The position numbers were made by a program, and so were the translations under genes. Source: Propionibacteriaceae bacterium (GTDB lineage: Bacteria > Actinomycetota > Actinomycetes > Propionibacteriales > Propionibacteriaceae). Taken from it: DNA of 64,000 nucleotides. Positions 9,010-17,484 of the stretch are shown piece by piece. The stretch covers positions 1 through 64,000 of the forward strand of contig JAISAO010000055.1 of assembly GCA_031266665.1 (NCBI GenBank). Direction: 5' to 3'. Within the stretch, counting starts at the first letter, position 1. The number at the start of each line of letters is the position of its first letter. The notes beneath the pieces were generated by a model. It made no database searches. It worked only from the letters and a program-made list of their open reading frames with translations, and was not told the origin of the DNA.

Positions 9010-9055
9010 GAAACCGCTTTCTCGTAAGATGTCACACCGTTCCGGCGTTTGTCAA
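9010..9055 (-). promoter_or_regulatory. Promoter with LacI-type operator for the binding-protein operon
   Basis: On the minus strand TTGACA (9055-9050), a 17-base spacer and a weak -10 CATCTT (9032-9027) precede the operator GAAAGCGGTTTC (9021-9010), which covers the expected transcription start. That is a position for repression. The 12-mer is identical, in reverse complement, to those at 2736 and 10243. Confidence 0.65.
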
Positions 9056-9078
9056 TCGGCTGTCTGCCTGGCCGGGTC

Positions 9079-10083
9079 TCAACTCGGTAACGGTCCGGTG
9101 GAGGCGCGCAGCTCCAGCCGGGTGGGGAAGAGCTCGTCCCCGTCCGCCGGCTGGCCGCGCAGCGTCTGGCACAGCCGCCGCCAGGCCGCCGCCCCCAGCT
9201 CGGCGTGGGGGACGGAGGCCGTGGTCAAGGGCGGGGTGGTGAAGCTGGCGAAGGGGATGTCGTCGAAACCGGCCACCGAGATGTCGTCCGGGACGGTCAG
9301 GCCGAGCCGGCCCAAGCCGTTGAGCAAGCCGATGGCGACCAGGTCGTTGAAGGCCAACGCCGCCGTCGCCCCGCTGTTTCGGACCGTCCCGGCCAGGGCC
9401 AAGCCGTCCTCGATAGCGGCCCCGGCGGCCAGGCGGTCGATGACGACGTCGCCGTGGCGGCGCTCGAAGTCGGTCAGGCCCTGGCGGCGGTGGTGGTCGG
9501 AGACGCTATTGGGCGGACCCCCCAGGTAGACCAGGCGGCGGTGGCCCAACTGATGCAGGTGCTCGGCCAACCGGGCGATGCCCGAGCGGTAGTCGATCGA
9601 CAAGGAGGGCACGGCGAAACCGGGGTCGGGCCGGTTGATCAGCACCAGGGGGCGCAACTGGTCGGCCAAGGCCAGCAACTTCTCCTTGGCCATGCGCGGG
9701 GCGCACAAGACGATGGCGTCGCAGCGCCGCCTGGTCTGACTGGCCAGCAGGGGCTCGTCGTCGGGCGACTCGGCCGAGTCGGCCACCAGGACGCGGTAGC
9801 CGTCGCGGGCGGCGGTCTTGCTCATGGCGGACAAGATGGTTTGGAAGGCCGGGTTGGCCAGGTCGGGGACGAGGAAGGCGACGGCCTCGGTCTGGCCCAG
9901 GGCCAGGCTGCGGGCCAGGTGGCTGGGAGTGTAGGCCAGCTCGGCGGCGGCCGTCCGCACCCGCTCGGCCACGTCCGACCGGCCGACGAAACGGGCATTG
10001 AAGACGCGGGAGACGGTGGCGGGGGAGACGCCGGCCCGCTGGGCGACCTCGGCGATGGTGGCCTTGGATGAGCGGCGGGGCAC
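9079..10083 (-). CDS. LacI-family transcriptional repressor (local regulator)
   Basis: The 334-residue product starts at a GTG (10083) preceded by AGGAAG. The N-terminal helix-turn-helix reads ATIAEVAQRAGVSPATVSRVFN (in part), with the hinge and a periplasmic-binding-protein-like effector domain (AVAFLVPDLANPAFQ to ISVAGFDDIPFAS). It lies between the importer genes: upstream of the binding-protein gene on the same strand and divergent from the permeases. Three identical operators in the region make it the likely repressor of uxaC-uxaA/reductase, binding protein-hydrolase and permease-oxidoreductase transcripts. Its effector is probably a uronate or the imported oligosaccharide; this is inferred from context. 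Confidence 0.9.
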   Translation of the reverse strand: MPRRSSKATIAEVAQRAGVSPATVSRVFNARFVGRSDVAERVRTAAAELAYTPSHLARSLALGQTEAVAFLVPDLANPAFQTILSAMSKTAARDGYRVLVADSAESPDDEPLLASQTRRRCDAIVLCAPRMAKEKLLALADQLRPLVLINRPDPGFAVPSLSIDYRSGIARLAEHLHQLGHRRLVYLGGPPNSVSDHHRRQGLTDFERRHGDVVIDRLAAGAAIEDGLALAGTVRNSGATAALAFNDLVAIGLLNGLGRLGLTVPDDISVAGFDDIPFASFTTPPLTTASVPHAELGAAAWRRLCQTLRGQPADGDELFPTRLELRASTGPLPS

Positions 10084-10198
10084 GGTGGTCTTCCTTTGCT
10101 GGCGTCTCGGCGTCACTCTAGCCCGCTTCGCCTGGCTGTCACGCCAAGCCCGGCGACGGGCGGACGGGGCTCGTCCCAGGCGGCGCCGCCGGGGTGGC

Positions 10199-10254
10199 TT
10201 GACGATCCGGGAGTCGGCGGGGAACAATGGCCCTCAATTTATGAAACCGCTTTC
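10199..10254 (+). promoter_or_regulatory. Promoter with LacI-type operator for the permease operon
   Basis: TTGACG (10199-10204) and AACAAT (10223-10228) with an 18-base spacer form a plausible promoter. GAAACCGCTTTC (10243-10254) lies just downstream, 40 bases before the GTG of the first permease, preceded there by AAGGAGG. The operator is identical to those at 2736 and 9010. Confidence 0.65.
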
Positions 10255-10293
10255 TCAGCCGGGCGGGCGGGACACGGCAACAAGGAGGTTGTT

Positions 10294-11244
10294 GTGAGCA
10301 GTCTGGGCGAGCTACGCGCCCTCGCGGTCGCCCGCCGCACCCGGGGGAGCAAGGAGCGCCACCCCGACAACTTGGCAGGTTTTCTTTTCCTCTTGCCCTG
10401 GCTGATCGGCGTCGCCGTCTTCACCCTCGGGCCGATGCTCGCCTCTTTGGTCTTGTCGTTCACCAAGTACAACTTGTTGCGGTCGCCGCTGGAGCACCCG
10501 CCGCCCTGGGTCGGGTTCGACAATTACAAGGCCATGTTCCAAGACGCCGCCTTCTGGAACTCGTTCAGGGTGACCGTCCAATACGTCGTCATAGCGGTGC
10601 CGATCCAGCTGGTCTTCGCCCTGGGGCTGGCCCTGCTGCTGGACCGGGGTATGCGGGGGCTGTCCTTCTACCGCTCGATCTTCTACCTGCCCAGTCTCCT
10701 GGGCGGGTCGGTGGCGATTTCGATCCTGTGGCGCCAGGTCTTCGGCAAAGAGGGGCTGGTCAACGCCGTCCTGGCCTGGTTCGGAATCGATGCCCCGGGG
10801 TGGATCGGCCACCCCGACTACGCCTTGTGGACGATCATCATCTTGCACATCTGGACCTTCGGCTCGCCCCTGGTGATCTTCTTGGCCGGACTGCGCCAGA
10901 TACCGGAGATGTATTACGAGGCGGCGGCCGTGGACGGGGCCGGCAAGGCCACCCGTTTCTTCTCGATCACGCTGCCCCTGCTGTCGCCTGTCATCTTCTT
11001 CAACCTGGTCTTGCAGACTATTTTCGCCTGTCAGACCTTCACCCAGGCCTACGTCGTCTCCGGCGGCACCGGCGGCCCGGCCGACTCGACCATGTTCTAC
11101 ACTCTGTTCCTCTATCGCGAGGGTTTTCTGGAGTATGACATGGGCAAGGCCTCGGCCATGGCCTGGTTCCTACTGCTCGTGATCGGCGCCTTCACGGCTA
11201 TCAATTTCTGGTTATCGAAGTTCTGGGTGTTCTATGACGACTGA
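10294..11244 (+). CDS. Sugar ABC transporter permease, MalF-type
   Basis: This inner-membrane permease of the carbohydrate uptake transporter-1 class has about six transmembrane segments, the first at GFLFLLPWLIGVAVF. The EAA loop that docks the ATPase reads YYEAAAVDGAGKATRFF (about residue 210). The start GTG at 10294 is fixed by AAGGAGG five bases upstream (316 residues). It overlaps the second permease by 11 bases. No ATPase gene lies in the cluster, so a shared MsmK/UgpC-type ATPase encoded elsewhere is expected. The partner binding protein is encoded divergently at 7584-8903. Confidence 0.9.
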   Translation: MSSLGELRALAVARRTRGSKERHPDNLAGFLFLLPWLIGVAVFTLGPMLASLVLSFTKYNLLRSPLEHPPPWVGFDNYKAMFQDAAFWNSFRVTVQYVVIAVPIQLVFALGLALLLDRGMRGLSFYRSIFYLPSLLGGSVAISILWRQVFGKEGLVNAVLAWFGIDAPGWIGHPDYALWTIIILHIWTFGSPLVIFLAGLRQIPEMYYEAAAVDGAGKATRFFSITLPLLSPVIFFNLVLQTIFACQTFTQAYVVSGGTGGPADSTMFYTLFLYREGFLEYDMGKASAMAWFLLLVIGAFTAINFWLSKFWVFYDD

Positions 11245-12181
11245 TCGGAAGACGGCGGTCGATCGCGGGGCGGCGGGCCGCCGGGCGACAGACGGGCCTG
11301 GAGGCGTTCACTTTGACCCTCCCGGGGAGCGGAGTCGGCGGCCGTGGCCGTGGCGGCGGCGGGTCCGGTCGATCCTCAAGCACATCGGCATGATCGCGGT
11401 GTCGCTGGTGATGGTTTACCCGCTGCTCTGGCTGGTGGTGTCGAGCTTCAAGCCCAACGCCGCTATTTTCCGCGACCTGTCTTTGTTCACGACCGACCTG
11501 ACGCTCGAGAACTACGTCCACGGCTGGGAAGACCTGCAACGCCCCTTCGGCGTTTTTATAGCCAACTCCACGATCATCGCCCTGGGCGCGATCATCGGCA
11601 ACCTGGTGTCCTGCTCGCTGGCGGCCTACGCCTTCGCCCGGCTGCGCTTCGCCGGCCGGAACCTCTTGTTCGCCATCATGCTGATCACGATCATGCTGCC
11701 GTTCCAAGTCGTCCTGGTGCCCCAGTTCACGATCTTCCGGGAGCTGGGCTGGGTGAACACCTTCCTGCCCCTGATCGTGCCCAAGTTCCTGGCCACCGAC
11801 GCTTTCTTCATCTTCTTGATGGTGCAATTCCTGCGGGCCCTGCCCAAGGAGATCTACGAGGCCGCCCGGATCGACGGGGCCAGCCAGTGGCGTATGTACT
11901 GGCTCATCTCCCTGCCGCTGATGGTGCCGGCTCTGGCGACCACCGCCATCTTCACCTTCATCTGGACCTGGGGCGATTTCTTCGGGCCGCTGCTCTATCT
12001 GCGCAAACCGGAGATCTTCACCGTCTCGGTGGCGTTGAAGGGTTTCATCGACGCCCAGTCGAGCTCGGACTTCGGCTCGATGTTCGCCATGTCGGTGGTG
12101 TCCTTGCTGCCGCTGTTCCTGGTCTTCCTATTCGGCCAGCGCTACCTTCTTAGAGGCTTCGCCACCACCGGGATGAAATGA
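11234..12181 (+). CDS. Sugar ABC transporter permease, MalG-type
   Basis: This second membrane subunit heterodimerises with the upstream MalF-type protein. An Arg/Pro-rich cytoplasmic tail of about 45 residues precedes six predicted membrane segments. The EAA motif is YEAARIDGASQWRMYW (about residue 213) and the C-terminus FATTGMK resembles MalG-family ends. The ATG lies inside the previous gene, so translation is coupled. It is expressed from the LacI-controlled promoter upstream of 10294. Confidence 0.9.
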   Translation: MTTDRKTAVDRGAAGRRATDGPGGVHFDPPGERSRRPWPWRRRVRSILKHIGMIAVSLVMVYPLLWLVVSSFKPNAAIFRDLSLFTTDLTLENYVHGWEDLQRPFGVFIANSTIIALGAIIGNLVSCSLAAYAFARLRFAGRNLLFAIMLITIMLPFQVVLVPQFTIFRELGWVNTFLPLIVPKFLATDAFFIFLMVQFLRALPKEIYEAARIDGASQWRMYWLISLPLMVPALATTAIFTFIWTWGDFFGPLLYLRKPEIFTVSVALKGFIDAQSSSDFGSMFAMSVVSLLPLFLVFLFGQRYLLRGFATTGMK

Positions 12182-12223
12182 CGCGGGCGGCGATGGACGA
12201 ACCGCGACGAACGAGAGGCTGAT

Positions 12224-13576
12224 ATGACAACCACACGCTACGCCCTGGTCGGTCTCGGCTCCCGCGCCCAAATGTACCTGGCGGCCATGGCCGGTCCGCA
12301 CCGCCGCCAAGCTCAGTTGGCGGCCGTGGCGGACACCAATCCGGGCCGGGTCGAGTGGTCGCTGGCCCGCTACCCGGAACTGGGCGCCCCGGCCCGCTTC
12401 GACCCGGCCGAGTTGGGGGCGGCCATCGCCCGCGGTGGTATCGACCGGGTGATCGTGACCTCGCCCGATTTCACCCACGCCGACCACATCGTGGCCGCGC
12501 TGACGGCCGGGGCCGACGTGGTGGTGGAGAAGCCGCTGACAATCGACGAGGCCGGCGTGGCTCGGATCGCGGCGGCGGCCGCCGCCAGCGGTCGCCAAGT
12601 CGTCATCACCTTCAACTACCGTTACTCGCCGCGCAACACCGCCCTGCGCCAGGTCATCCGGTCGGGGGCCATAGGGACGGTCACCTCGGTCCATTTCGAA
12701 TGGCTGCTGGACACCGCCCACGGGGCCGACTATTTCCGCCGCTGGCACCGCCGCAAGGACGCCTCCGGCGGCCTGCTGATCCACAAGTCGAGCCACCACT
12801 TCGACCTGGTCAACTGGTGGCTGGACGACCAGCCGACCAGGGTCTTCGCCTCCGGCGGCCTGCGCTTCTACGGGGCCGCCAACGCCGCGGCCCGCGGCCT
12901 GGGACCGAGGCCGGAGCGGGGCACGACCGATTCGCCGCTGCGCGACCGTTTCAGCCTCGACCTGCGGACCGACCCGGTGTGGCAGGGCCTTTACCTGGAG
13001 CAGGAGTCCTTCGACGGCTATTGGCGCGACCGGGACGTCTTCGACCCCGGCATCACCATCGAGGACAACCTGTCGTTGGTGGTCGATTACGCCGGCGGCG
13101 CCAGCATGTCTTATGGGCTCAACGCCCACGCCCCCTGGGAGGGTTACACGGTGGCGGTCAACGGCACCGCCGGGCGGGCCGAGCTGAATGTGGTCGAGCG
13201 CGGCTCGACCCTGGTGGACGAGACCGGGCGGACGGTGGTGGACCCGAGCGCCAGGCCCGATCTGGTGGCGGCCGACGACAACCGCCCGGTGGGCGACCGC
13301 CTGACCGTCCAGCGCCACTTCGACACCGCCGTCGAATACCCCATCCCGGTGGCGGCCGGCGGCCACGGCGGCGGCGACGCCCAACTGCTGGCCGACCTCT
13401 TCGATGGTCCCGCCGACGACTCCCTGGGCCGGGTGGCGACCTGGCTGGACGGCGCCCGCTCCATGCTGGTGGGTCTGGCCGGTAACCGCTCCCTGGCCAG
13501 CGGCCAAGCCGTCCGGGTCGACCAACTCGACCTGGGCCTGGCCCGGGCCGCCCTGGGGATCGCCGGCGACGCCTGA
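12224..13576 (+). CDS. Gfo/Idh/MocA-family sugar oxidoreductase
   Basis: This NAD(P)-dependent sugar or sugar-acid dehydrogenase has an N-terminal Rossmann domain (YALVGLGSRAQMYLAAM), the family motif VVVEKPLTIDE near residue 105 and a C-terminal beta-sheet substrate domain. The segment GGLLIHKSSHHFDLVNWWL (about 185-203) carries the Lys/His pair typical of the active site. The 450-residue length is on the long side for the family. The ATG follows GAGAGG. As the third gene of the LacI-controlled permease operon it should act on the imported sugar or its hydrolysis product; the reaction cannot be named. Confidence 0.85.
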   Translation: MTTTRYALVGLGSRAQMYLAAMAGPHRRQAQLAAVADTNPGRVEWSLARYPELGAPARFDPAELGAAIARGGIDRVIVTSPDFTHADHIVAALTAGADVVVEKPLTIDEAGVARIAAAAAASGRQVVITFNYRYSPRNTALRQVIRSGAIGTVTSVHFEWLLDTAHGADYFRRWHRRKDASGGLLIHKSSHHFDLVNWWLDDQPTRVFASGGLRFYGAANAAARGLGPRPERGTTDSPLRDRFSLDLRTDPVWQGLYLEQESFDGYWRDRDVFDPGITIEDNLSLVVDYAGGASMSYGLNAHAPWEGYTVAVNGTAGRAELNVVERGSTLVDETGRTVVDPSARPDLVAADDNRPVGDRLTVQRHFDTAVEYPIPVAAGGHGGGDAQLLADLFDGPADDSLGRVATWLDGARSMLVGLAGNRSLASGQAVRVDQLDLGLARAALGIAGDA

Positions 13577-13596
13577 CCGTGGCGGGCCGACCCCGG

Positions 13597-14094
13597 TCAG
13601 CGGCGGGCGATGGGGGCCAAGGTGGCGTCGGTCAACCGGATGAGGTCTAAAGGCTGGAGCCGGACCTGGAGGCCGCGCCGTCCGGCCGAGACATGGATGC
13701 TGTCGAACCCGGCGGCCGAGGTGTCGATGACGGTGGACTGGCGGGTCTTCTGGCCCAGGGGAGAGATGCCGCCGACGACGTAGCCGGTGATCCGCTCGGC
13801 CGCCGCCGACTCGGCCAGGGCGGCCCGCTTGGCCGCCACGGCGGCGGCCAGGGCCTTGAGATCCAGTTGGCTCGCGACCGGCACCAGGGCGACCGCGAAG
13901 GGCTGGGGCCCGCCCTCGGTTTGCACCAGCAGGGTCTTGAACACCCGCTCCGGGTCGAGGCCCAGCCGAGCCACGGCCTCGGCCCCGAAATGGGTCTGGG
14001 CCGGGTCGTGGTCGTAGCGGCACAACTCGAAGTCGACCTGGGCGGCGGTCAGGAGGCGGACGGCGGCGGTGGCGCCGGGGAGGGGCTTGGACAC
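13597..14094 (-). CDS. ybaK: YbaK/EbsC-family Cys-tRNA(Pro) deacylase
   Basis: This trans-editing enzyme hydrolyses Cys-tRNA(Pro) formed by prolyl-tRNA synthetase. The 165-residue product matches the YbaK fold: the FKTLLVQTEGGPQPFAVALVPV strand pair (in part), the conserved Lys of KALAAAVAAKRA, and the signature YVVGGISPLGQK (about 107-118). It starts with GTG at 14094, without a convincing ribosome-binding site, ten bases from a MITE-like element that now forms its whole 5' region; its promoter may lie in that element. Confidence 0.88.
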   Translation of the reverse strand: MSKPLPGATAAVRLLTAAQVDFELCRYDHDPAQTHFGAEAVARLGLDPERVFKTLLVQTEGGPQPFAVALVPVASQLDLKALAAAVAAKRAALAESAAAERITGYVVGGISPLGQKTRQSTVIDTSAAGFDSIHVSAGRRGLQVRLQPLDLIRLTDATLAPIARR

Positions 14095-14103
14095 CAGACG
14101 ATG

Positions 14104-14269
14104 CTAGTGGTCTGTCGCACCTAAAATGTCGGATTCGCGTCGCCGAGCAACGCCGCTGGCGGCGTTGTCGTCGGTCGGCGGGCGTCCAGCCCGCCTCCCT
14201 CCTTCGCCTTGCCATCGACATCGCCCGACACCGCTCATACCCCAACTTTTAGATGCGACAGACCACTAG
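14104..14269. mobile_element. MITE-like element, 166 bp with 23-bp terminal inverted repeats
   Basis: Bases 14104-14126 begin CTAGTGGTCTGTCGCACC; bases 14247-14269 are their reverse complement with one mismatch in 23. The interior (about 120 bp) has no coding capacity and a GC-rich inverted core. Each end finishes in CTAG, which could be part of the repeat or a 4-bp target duplication (CTAG is rare in GC-rich genomes). No transposase is nearby, so it must move in trans, if at all. Confidence 0.7.
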
Positions 14270-14346
14270 TGGACTGTAAACCATCGGACTGGCGTCGCCG
14301 GACGCCGCCGCCAGCGGTCTCCGACACCAACGGTGACCGCTGGGGG
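14266..14346. repeat. Second, degenerate and truncated copy of the MITE-like end
   Basis: Starting at the shared CTAG, CTAGTGGACTGT aligns with the left end of the adjacent element. The following TCGGACTGGCGTCGCCG aligns with TCGGATTCGCGTCGCCG inside it. No matching right end was found before the downstream kinase gene, so this looks like a decayed relative joined to the intact copy. Confidence 0.45.
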
Positions 14347-14469
14347 CGGTGTCGTCCCCGTGAACCGAGGAAAGCCACCGCCAGGCCTATATTCGCCGCC
14401 TGACGCGGGGCTAGGCTGGTCTTCCCGGTGCGGGCGGTGGGACCGGGGTCCAACGGAGGGGTTGGGAGC

Positions 14470-15288
14470 GTGGGACTGGAGCGGATGGAGTCTCGGGCGG
14501 ACGATCTGGTCCAGCCCGGTGAGGTGGTGGCGTTGCTCCAGGTGGAGCGGGCCGAGTTCGTCTGGCGCAACCAGGACGGCGGTCTGACTTATCGGCTGTG
14601 GCCCGGCGGCGACTACTTCACCTGGGTCCCGCCGGGTTATCGCGGCGCTCTGCGGGCGGCTGGGGCGCGGGCCGCCTGGTTGCGCCCCCAGGTCGCGGCG
14701 CCCGAGTTCGGCCCTGTTCGCCCCGGGTTGAGGGGTTGGTGGGTCGTCTCTCCGGCTTTGCCCGGCCAGTCGGCGGTGTCGCCTGATTGGATCGGGCGGC
14801 CGGCTGTCGCTGTCGCCGCCATCGCCACCGGTTTGCGTCGGCTGCATCAGATCGAGGTCGCGGCCTGTCCCTTCGTGGTGGACCGGGACGAGTTGTTCCG
14901 ATCGGCCCTGGACCGGGTGCGGCGGGGGAGTGACTGGCGACGGGCGCCCGATGATTATTTGCGGGCGGTCTCCGACGAGCGGGCGCTCCGACTGTTGACG
15001 GCCGTCCGGGGCTCGGCCTCGGATCTGGTGGTCTGTCACGGCGACCCGTGTGCCCCCAACACCATCGTCGGCCCGGAGGGCGACTTTGTCGGCCTGGTCG
15101 ATCTGGGCGACCTCGGTGTGCTCGACCGCTTGGCCGACTTGGCCGTCGCCAGTTGGTCGATCAGTTGGAACTATGGCCCCGGCTGGGAGGGCCTCTTCTT
15201 CCAGACTTACGGCCTCGTGCCCGACCCAGACTTGAACGACGCTTTCCGAGTCCTGTGGCAGGCGGCCGATCCGCCGCGCCCCGTCTGA
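14470..15288 (+). CDS. Aminoglycoside phosphotransferase (APH)-family kinase
   Basis: The 272-residue product has the APH/choline-kinase catalytic core. The Brenner-type motif VVCHGDPCAPNTIV (His, Asp, Asn) lies near residue 190, followed by the metal-binding GLVDLGDLG (about 210). The N-terminal lobe is short. The length and the HGDxxxxN/DLGDLG layout resemble APH(3')-type antibiotic kinases, but the family also contains kinases of unknown small molecules, so resistance should not be assumed. I chose the GTG at 14470 because GGAGGGG lies 8 bases upstream; an in-frame ATG at 14485 is the alternative. It stands alone between the MITE-like repeats and a VapBC pair. Confidence 0.8.
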   Translation: MGLERMESRADDLVQPGEVVALLQVERAEFVWRNQDGGLTYRLWPGGDYFTWVPPGYRGALRAAGARAAWLRPQVAAPEFGPVRPGLRGWWVVSPALPGQSAVSPDWIGRPAVAVAAIATGLRRLHQIEVAACPFVVDRDELFRSALDRVRRGSDWRRAPDDYLRAVSDERALRLLTAVRGSASDLVVCHGDPCAPNTIVGPEGDFVGLVDLGDLGVLDRLADLAVASWSISWNYGPGWEGLFFQTYGLVPDPDLNDAFRVLWQAADPPRPV

Positions 15289-15322
15289 CGCCGCCGGGCA
15301 GGGCCTTGGCCGCCAGAGGCGG

Positions 15323-15751
15323 CTATTCCACGACCCGGTAGGCCACGCCGAGGAGATCATAGGTGGGCAGAGCCCGTCGGTCACGGGTCAGCAGGACCCG
15401 CCCGTCGGCCCGGGCCGCCTCGCCCACCAGGGCGTCGAAGACCGCGCCGCCGGCGATGCCGACCGCCGCCAGCCGTCTCATGAGGCTGTCTTGGTCGTCG
15501 GCCGACAGCCAACAAGGCTCGGGGAAAGCGGCCTTCAGTGCGCGTCGCGCGTCGGTCGCGGAAACCCGGTTCGGCTCCGGCAGCCGGGTGAGCACCGAGT
15601 ACGACTCGAAGGCCGCGTGACCCGACAGGGCCGCCGCGCGATCGCGCAGCGCTGTCACACACGGCTCGTGGGCGCCGTGGCCGGCGTCGAGGAAGGCCAC
15701 CGCCACGCTGGTGTCCACCGCCCAGCGTTCCGGTTCAGCGTTGGAGGGCAT
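15323..15751 (-). CDS. vapC: VapC-type PIN-domain ribonuclease toxin
   Basis: The 142-residue product has the PIN acidic cluster: Asp in AVDTSVAVAFLD (about 13), Glu in FESYSVLTRL (about 50), Asp in FDALVGEAARADG (about 104) and Asp in LLTRDRRALPTY (about 123). VapC toxins cleave RNA, often tRNA or rRNA, when freed from their antitoxin. The gene overlaps the upstream antitoxin gene by 17 bases, as is usual for such pairs. The start at 15751 lies inside the antitoxin frame. Confidence 0.88.
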   Translation of the reverse strand: MPSNAEPERWAVDTSVAVAFLDAGHGAHEPCVTALRDRAAALSGHAAFESYSVLTRLPEPNRVSATDARRALKAAFPEPCWLSADDQDSLMRRLAAVGIAGGAVFDALVGEAARADGRVLLTRDRRALPTYDLLGVAYRVVE

Positions 15752-15983
15752 CGCGCAGGTCTCGCACGTCGGCGTCGGTCGTCTCTCGGCCCGCCACCGC
15801 CGGGAAGTAGGGCCGCCCGTCGCTGGTCCAGGCCAGGGCGCGGGCCGACCCGCGCCTGGGCTCCAGCCGGATGGCGTCGCGTTGGGCCACGATCTCGAGC
15901 TCGGCCCCAGCCGCCAGGTCGAAGCGGTCTCGCACCTCCTTGGGGATCACGATCCGCCCAGCCTTATCGATGGTTACCATCAT
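15735..15983 (-). CDS. vapB: VapB/AbrB-family antitoxin
   Basis: The N-terminal swapped-hairpin DNA-binding domain reads MVTIDKAGRIVIPKEVR, a classic AbrB/MazE start. The C-terminal half (about 50-82, acidic with RETTDADVRDLRDALQR) should wrap the PIN toxin. The length is 82 residues from ATG 15983; a second ATG (15980) follows directly. It is the first gene of the pair and probably autorepresses the promoter upstream, in the roughly 240 bases shared with the divergent ROK gene. Confidence 0.85.
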   Translation of the reverse strand: MMVTIDKAGRIVIPKEVRDRFDLAAGAELEIVAQRDAIRLEPRRGSARALAWTSDGRPYFPAVAGRETTDADVRDLRDALQR

Positions 15984-16185
15984 GGCTGCCACGGTACCAG
16001 CATCATCACGACTGCCACCGCCTCCCGTCGGGCTGTTGTGGCGCTCCGCCGGCGGTTGGGGCGCGGGTCGTCTGGCGGCCGTCCGGCTGCGGCAGTTTTG
16101 AGGCTCGGCGGCGCGGCCGGGGCGCAGGGTCACAACTTGGTAACGATGGCTGGCTGTCTCCCTTTTCGTCTTCCCTGGCGGATTA

Positions 16186-16199
16186 TTTCAGTACTAAAG
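16186..16199 (+). promoter_or_regulatory. Candidate ROK-regulator operator
   Basis: TTTCAGTACTAAAG is an imperfect palindrome centred on AGTACT, 25 bases upstream of the ROK gene start and within its AT-rich leader, which is unusual for this GC-rich sequence. Autoregulation by the ROK protein is inferred from position only. Confidence 0.35.
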
Positions 16200-16224
16200 T
16201 AAGTCATGAACAAAGGAGTTTCCG

Positions 16225-17481
16225 ATGAACAAGACCGCTTCTGGGTCCAGACCCTCGGACCTGTTGCCGGCCTCGGTCCTGGGCCTGTTGGGGGCGCGGG
16301 GGCCGATGACCCGGACGGAGCTGGCGGCGGCGCTGCGGGTCAGCCCGGCCTCGATCACCCAGGTGGGCAAGGATCTGATGTCCCGGGGCATGGTGGCGGA
16401 GCTGGGACAGCTGGCCTCCGGCGGCGGGCGGCCGGCCCGCCCCCTGTCCTTGGTCGGCTCGGCGGCCCAGATCGTCGGCGTCAAGGTGGCCGCCAGCCAT
16501 CTGGCGGTGGTGGCGGCCAAGCTGGACGGCACAGTCACCTTGACCCGGACCGAGCCCTTCGACGTCACCCGGCCGGACGCCCTCGACCTGGCGGCGCGGG
16601 CCATGCGGGCGGTGCTGGAGGCGGTGGACGCCCCGGTGCTGGGGGTCGGCGTGGGGGTGCCGGGATCGGTCGACTCGCTCGAGTCGGGGGTGGCGGACTC
16701 GCCCACCATCGGCTGGCACAACGCCCAGATCGGGGCGGCCCTGCGGCAGAAGCTGGGGGTGCCGGTGCTGGTGGAGAACGACGTCAACGCCTTGGCGGTG
16801 GCGGAACAGGTCTACGGGGTGGGGCGGCGTTATTCGACCTATCTAGTGGTCACCATCGGGCGCGGCATCGGCTGCGGCATCGTCATCGACGGCCAGGTCT
16901 ACCGGGGGGCCGACGGCGGCGCCGGCGAGCTGGGCCATTTCCCGATGGTCGAGGGCGGCCAGCCCTGCCCCTACGGCCACTCGGGCTGCCTGGAATCGCT
17001 GATCGGGTCGTCCGGCCTGATCCGGCGGGCGGTCGAGGCCGGCTTTTGGGCGGCGGACGAGACGCCGACGCGGCCGGACGACGAACTGGCGGCCATCCGC
17101 CGCTTGGCGGCGCGGGCCGCGACCGACCCGGTGCTGGCCGAGGGTCTGTTCGGCTGGGCCGGCCGCTGGCTGGGCACGGCGGCGGCCGGGCTGGTCAACT
17201 TGTTGAATCCGGAGACGGTGGTGATCCTGGGCGAGGGCACGGCCCAATGGGAGCTGTGGGAGGCGGGCTTCGAGCACGGTTTCCGCTCCAAACTGATGGC
17301 CGCCCGCCGGTCGCTGCCCTATGTGGTGGATCCCTGGGACGAGGACAAATGGGCCTTGGGGGCGGCGGCGTTGGTCATCGCCTCGTCCTTCGACAAGGAC
17401 GGCGCCACCGGCTATCAGGGCGAACTGGTGCGGGAGCGGCTGTCCGGGGCGGCGGCCGGCCGGACCCGGACGGAGGTCTGA
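16225..17481 (+). CDS. ROK-family transcriptional regulator (NagC/XylR-type)
   Basis: The 418-residue product has an N-terminal winged helix (MTRTELAAALRVSPASITQ, about 28-46) and a C-terminal ROK kinase-like domain. The ATP/sugar-fold segments GVGVGVPGSV and GELGHFPMVEGG are present. The zinc motif is CPYGHSGCLE (about 252-261). AAAGGAG precedes the ATG at 16225. It heads an operon of importer, lipoprotein and two glucosidases. ROK regulators usually sense a sugar and release DNA; here the ligand is probably an alpha-glucoside or glucose, by context. Confidence 0.88.
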   Translation: MNKTASGSRPSDLLPASVLGLLGARGPMTRTELAAALRVSPASITQVGKDLMSRGMVAELGQLASGGGRPARPLSLVGSAAQIVGVKVAASHLAVVAAKLDGTVTLTRTEPFDVTRPDALDLAARAMRAVLEAVDAPVLGVGVGVPGSVDSLESGVADSPTIGWHNAQIGAALRQKLGVPVLVENDVNALAVAEQVYGVGRRYSTYLVVTIGRGIGCGIVIDGQVYRGADGGAGELGHFPMVEGGQPCPYGHSGCLESLIGSSGLIRRAVEAGFWAADETPTRPDDELAAIRRLAARAATDPVLAEGLFGWAGRWLGTAAAGLVNLLNPETVVILGEGTAQWELWEAGFEHGFRSKLMAARRSLPYVVDPWDEDKWALGAAALVIASSFDKDGATGYQGELVRERLSGAAAGRTRTEV

Positions 17482-17484
17482 GCC

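Noticed and set aside
14470-15288. Assigning the APH-family gene as an aminoglycoside-resistance gene
   Set aside because: The catalytic motifs are family-wide; nothing in sequence or context proves an antibiotic substrate.
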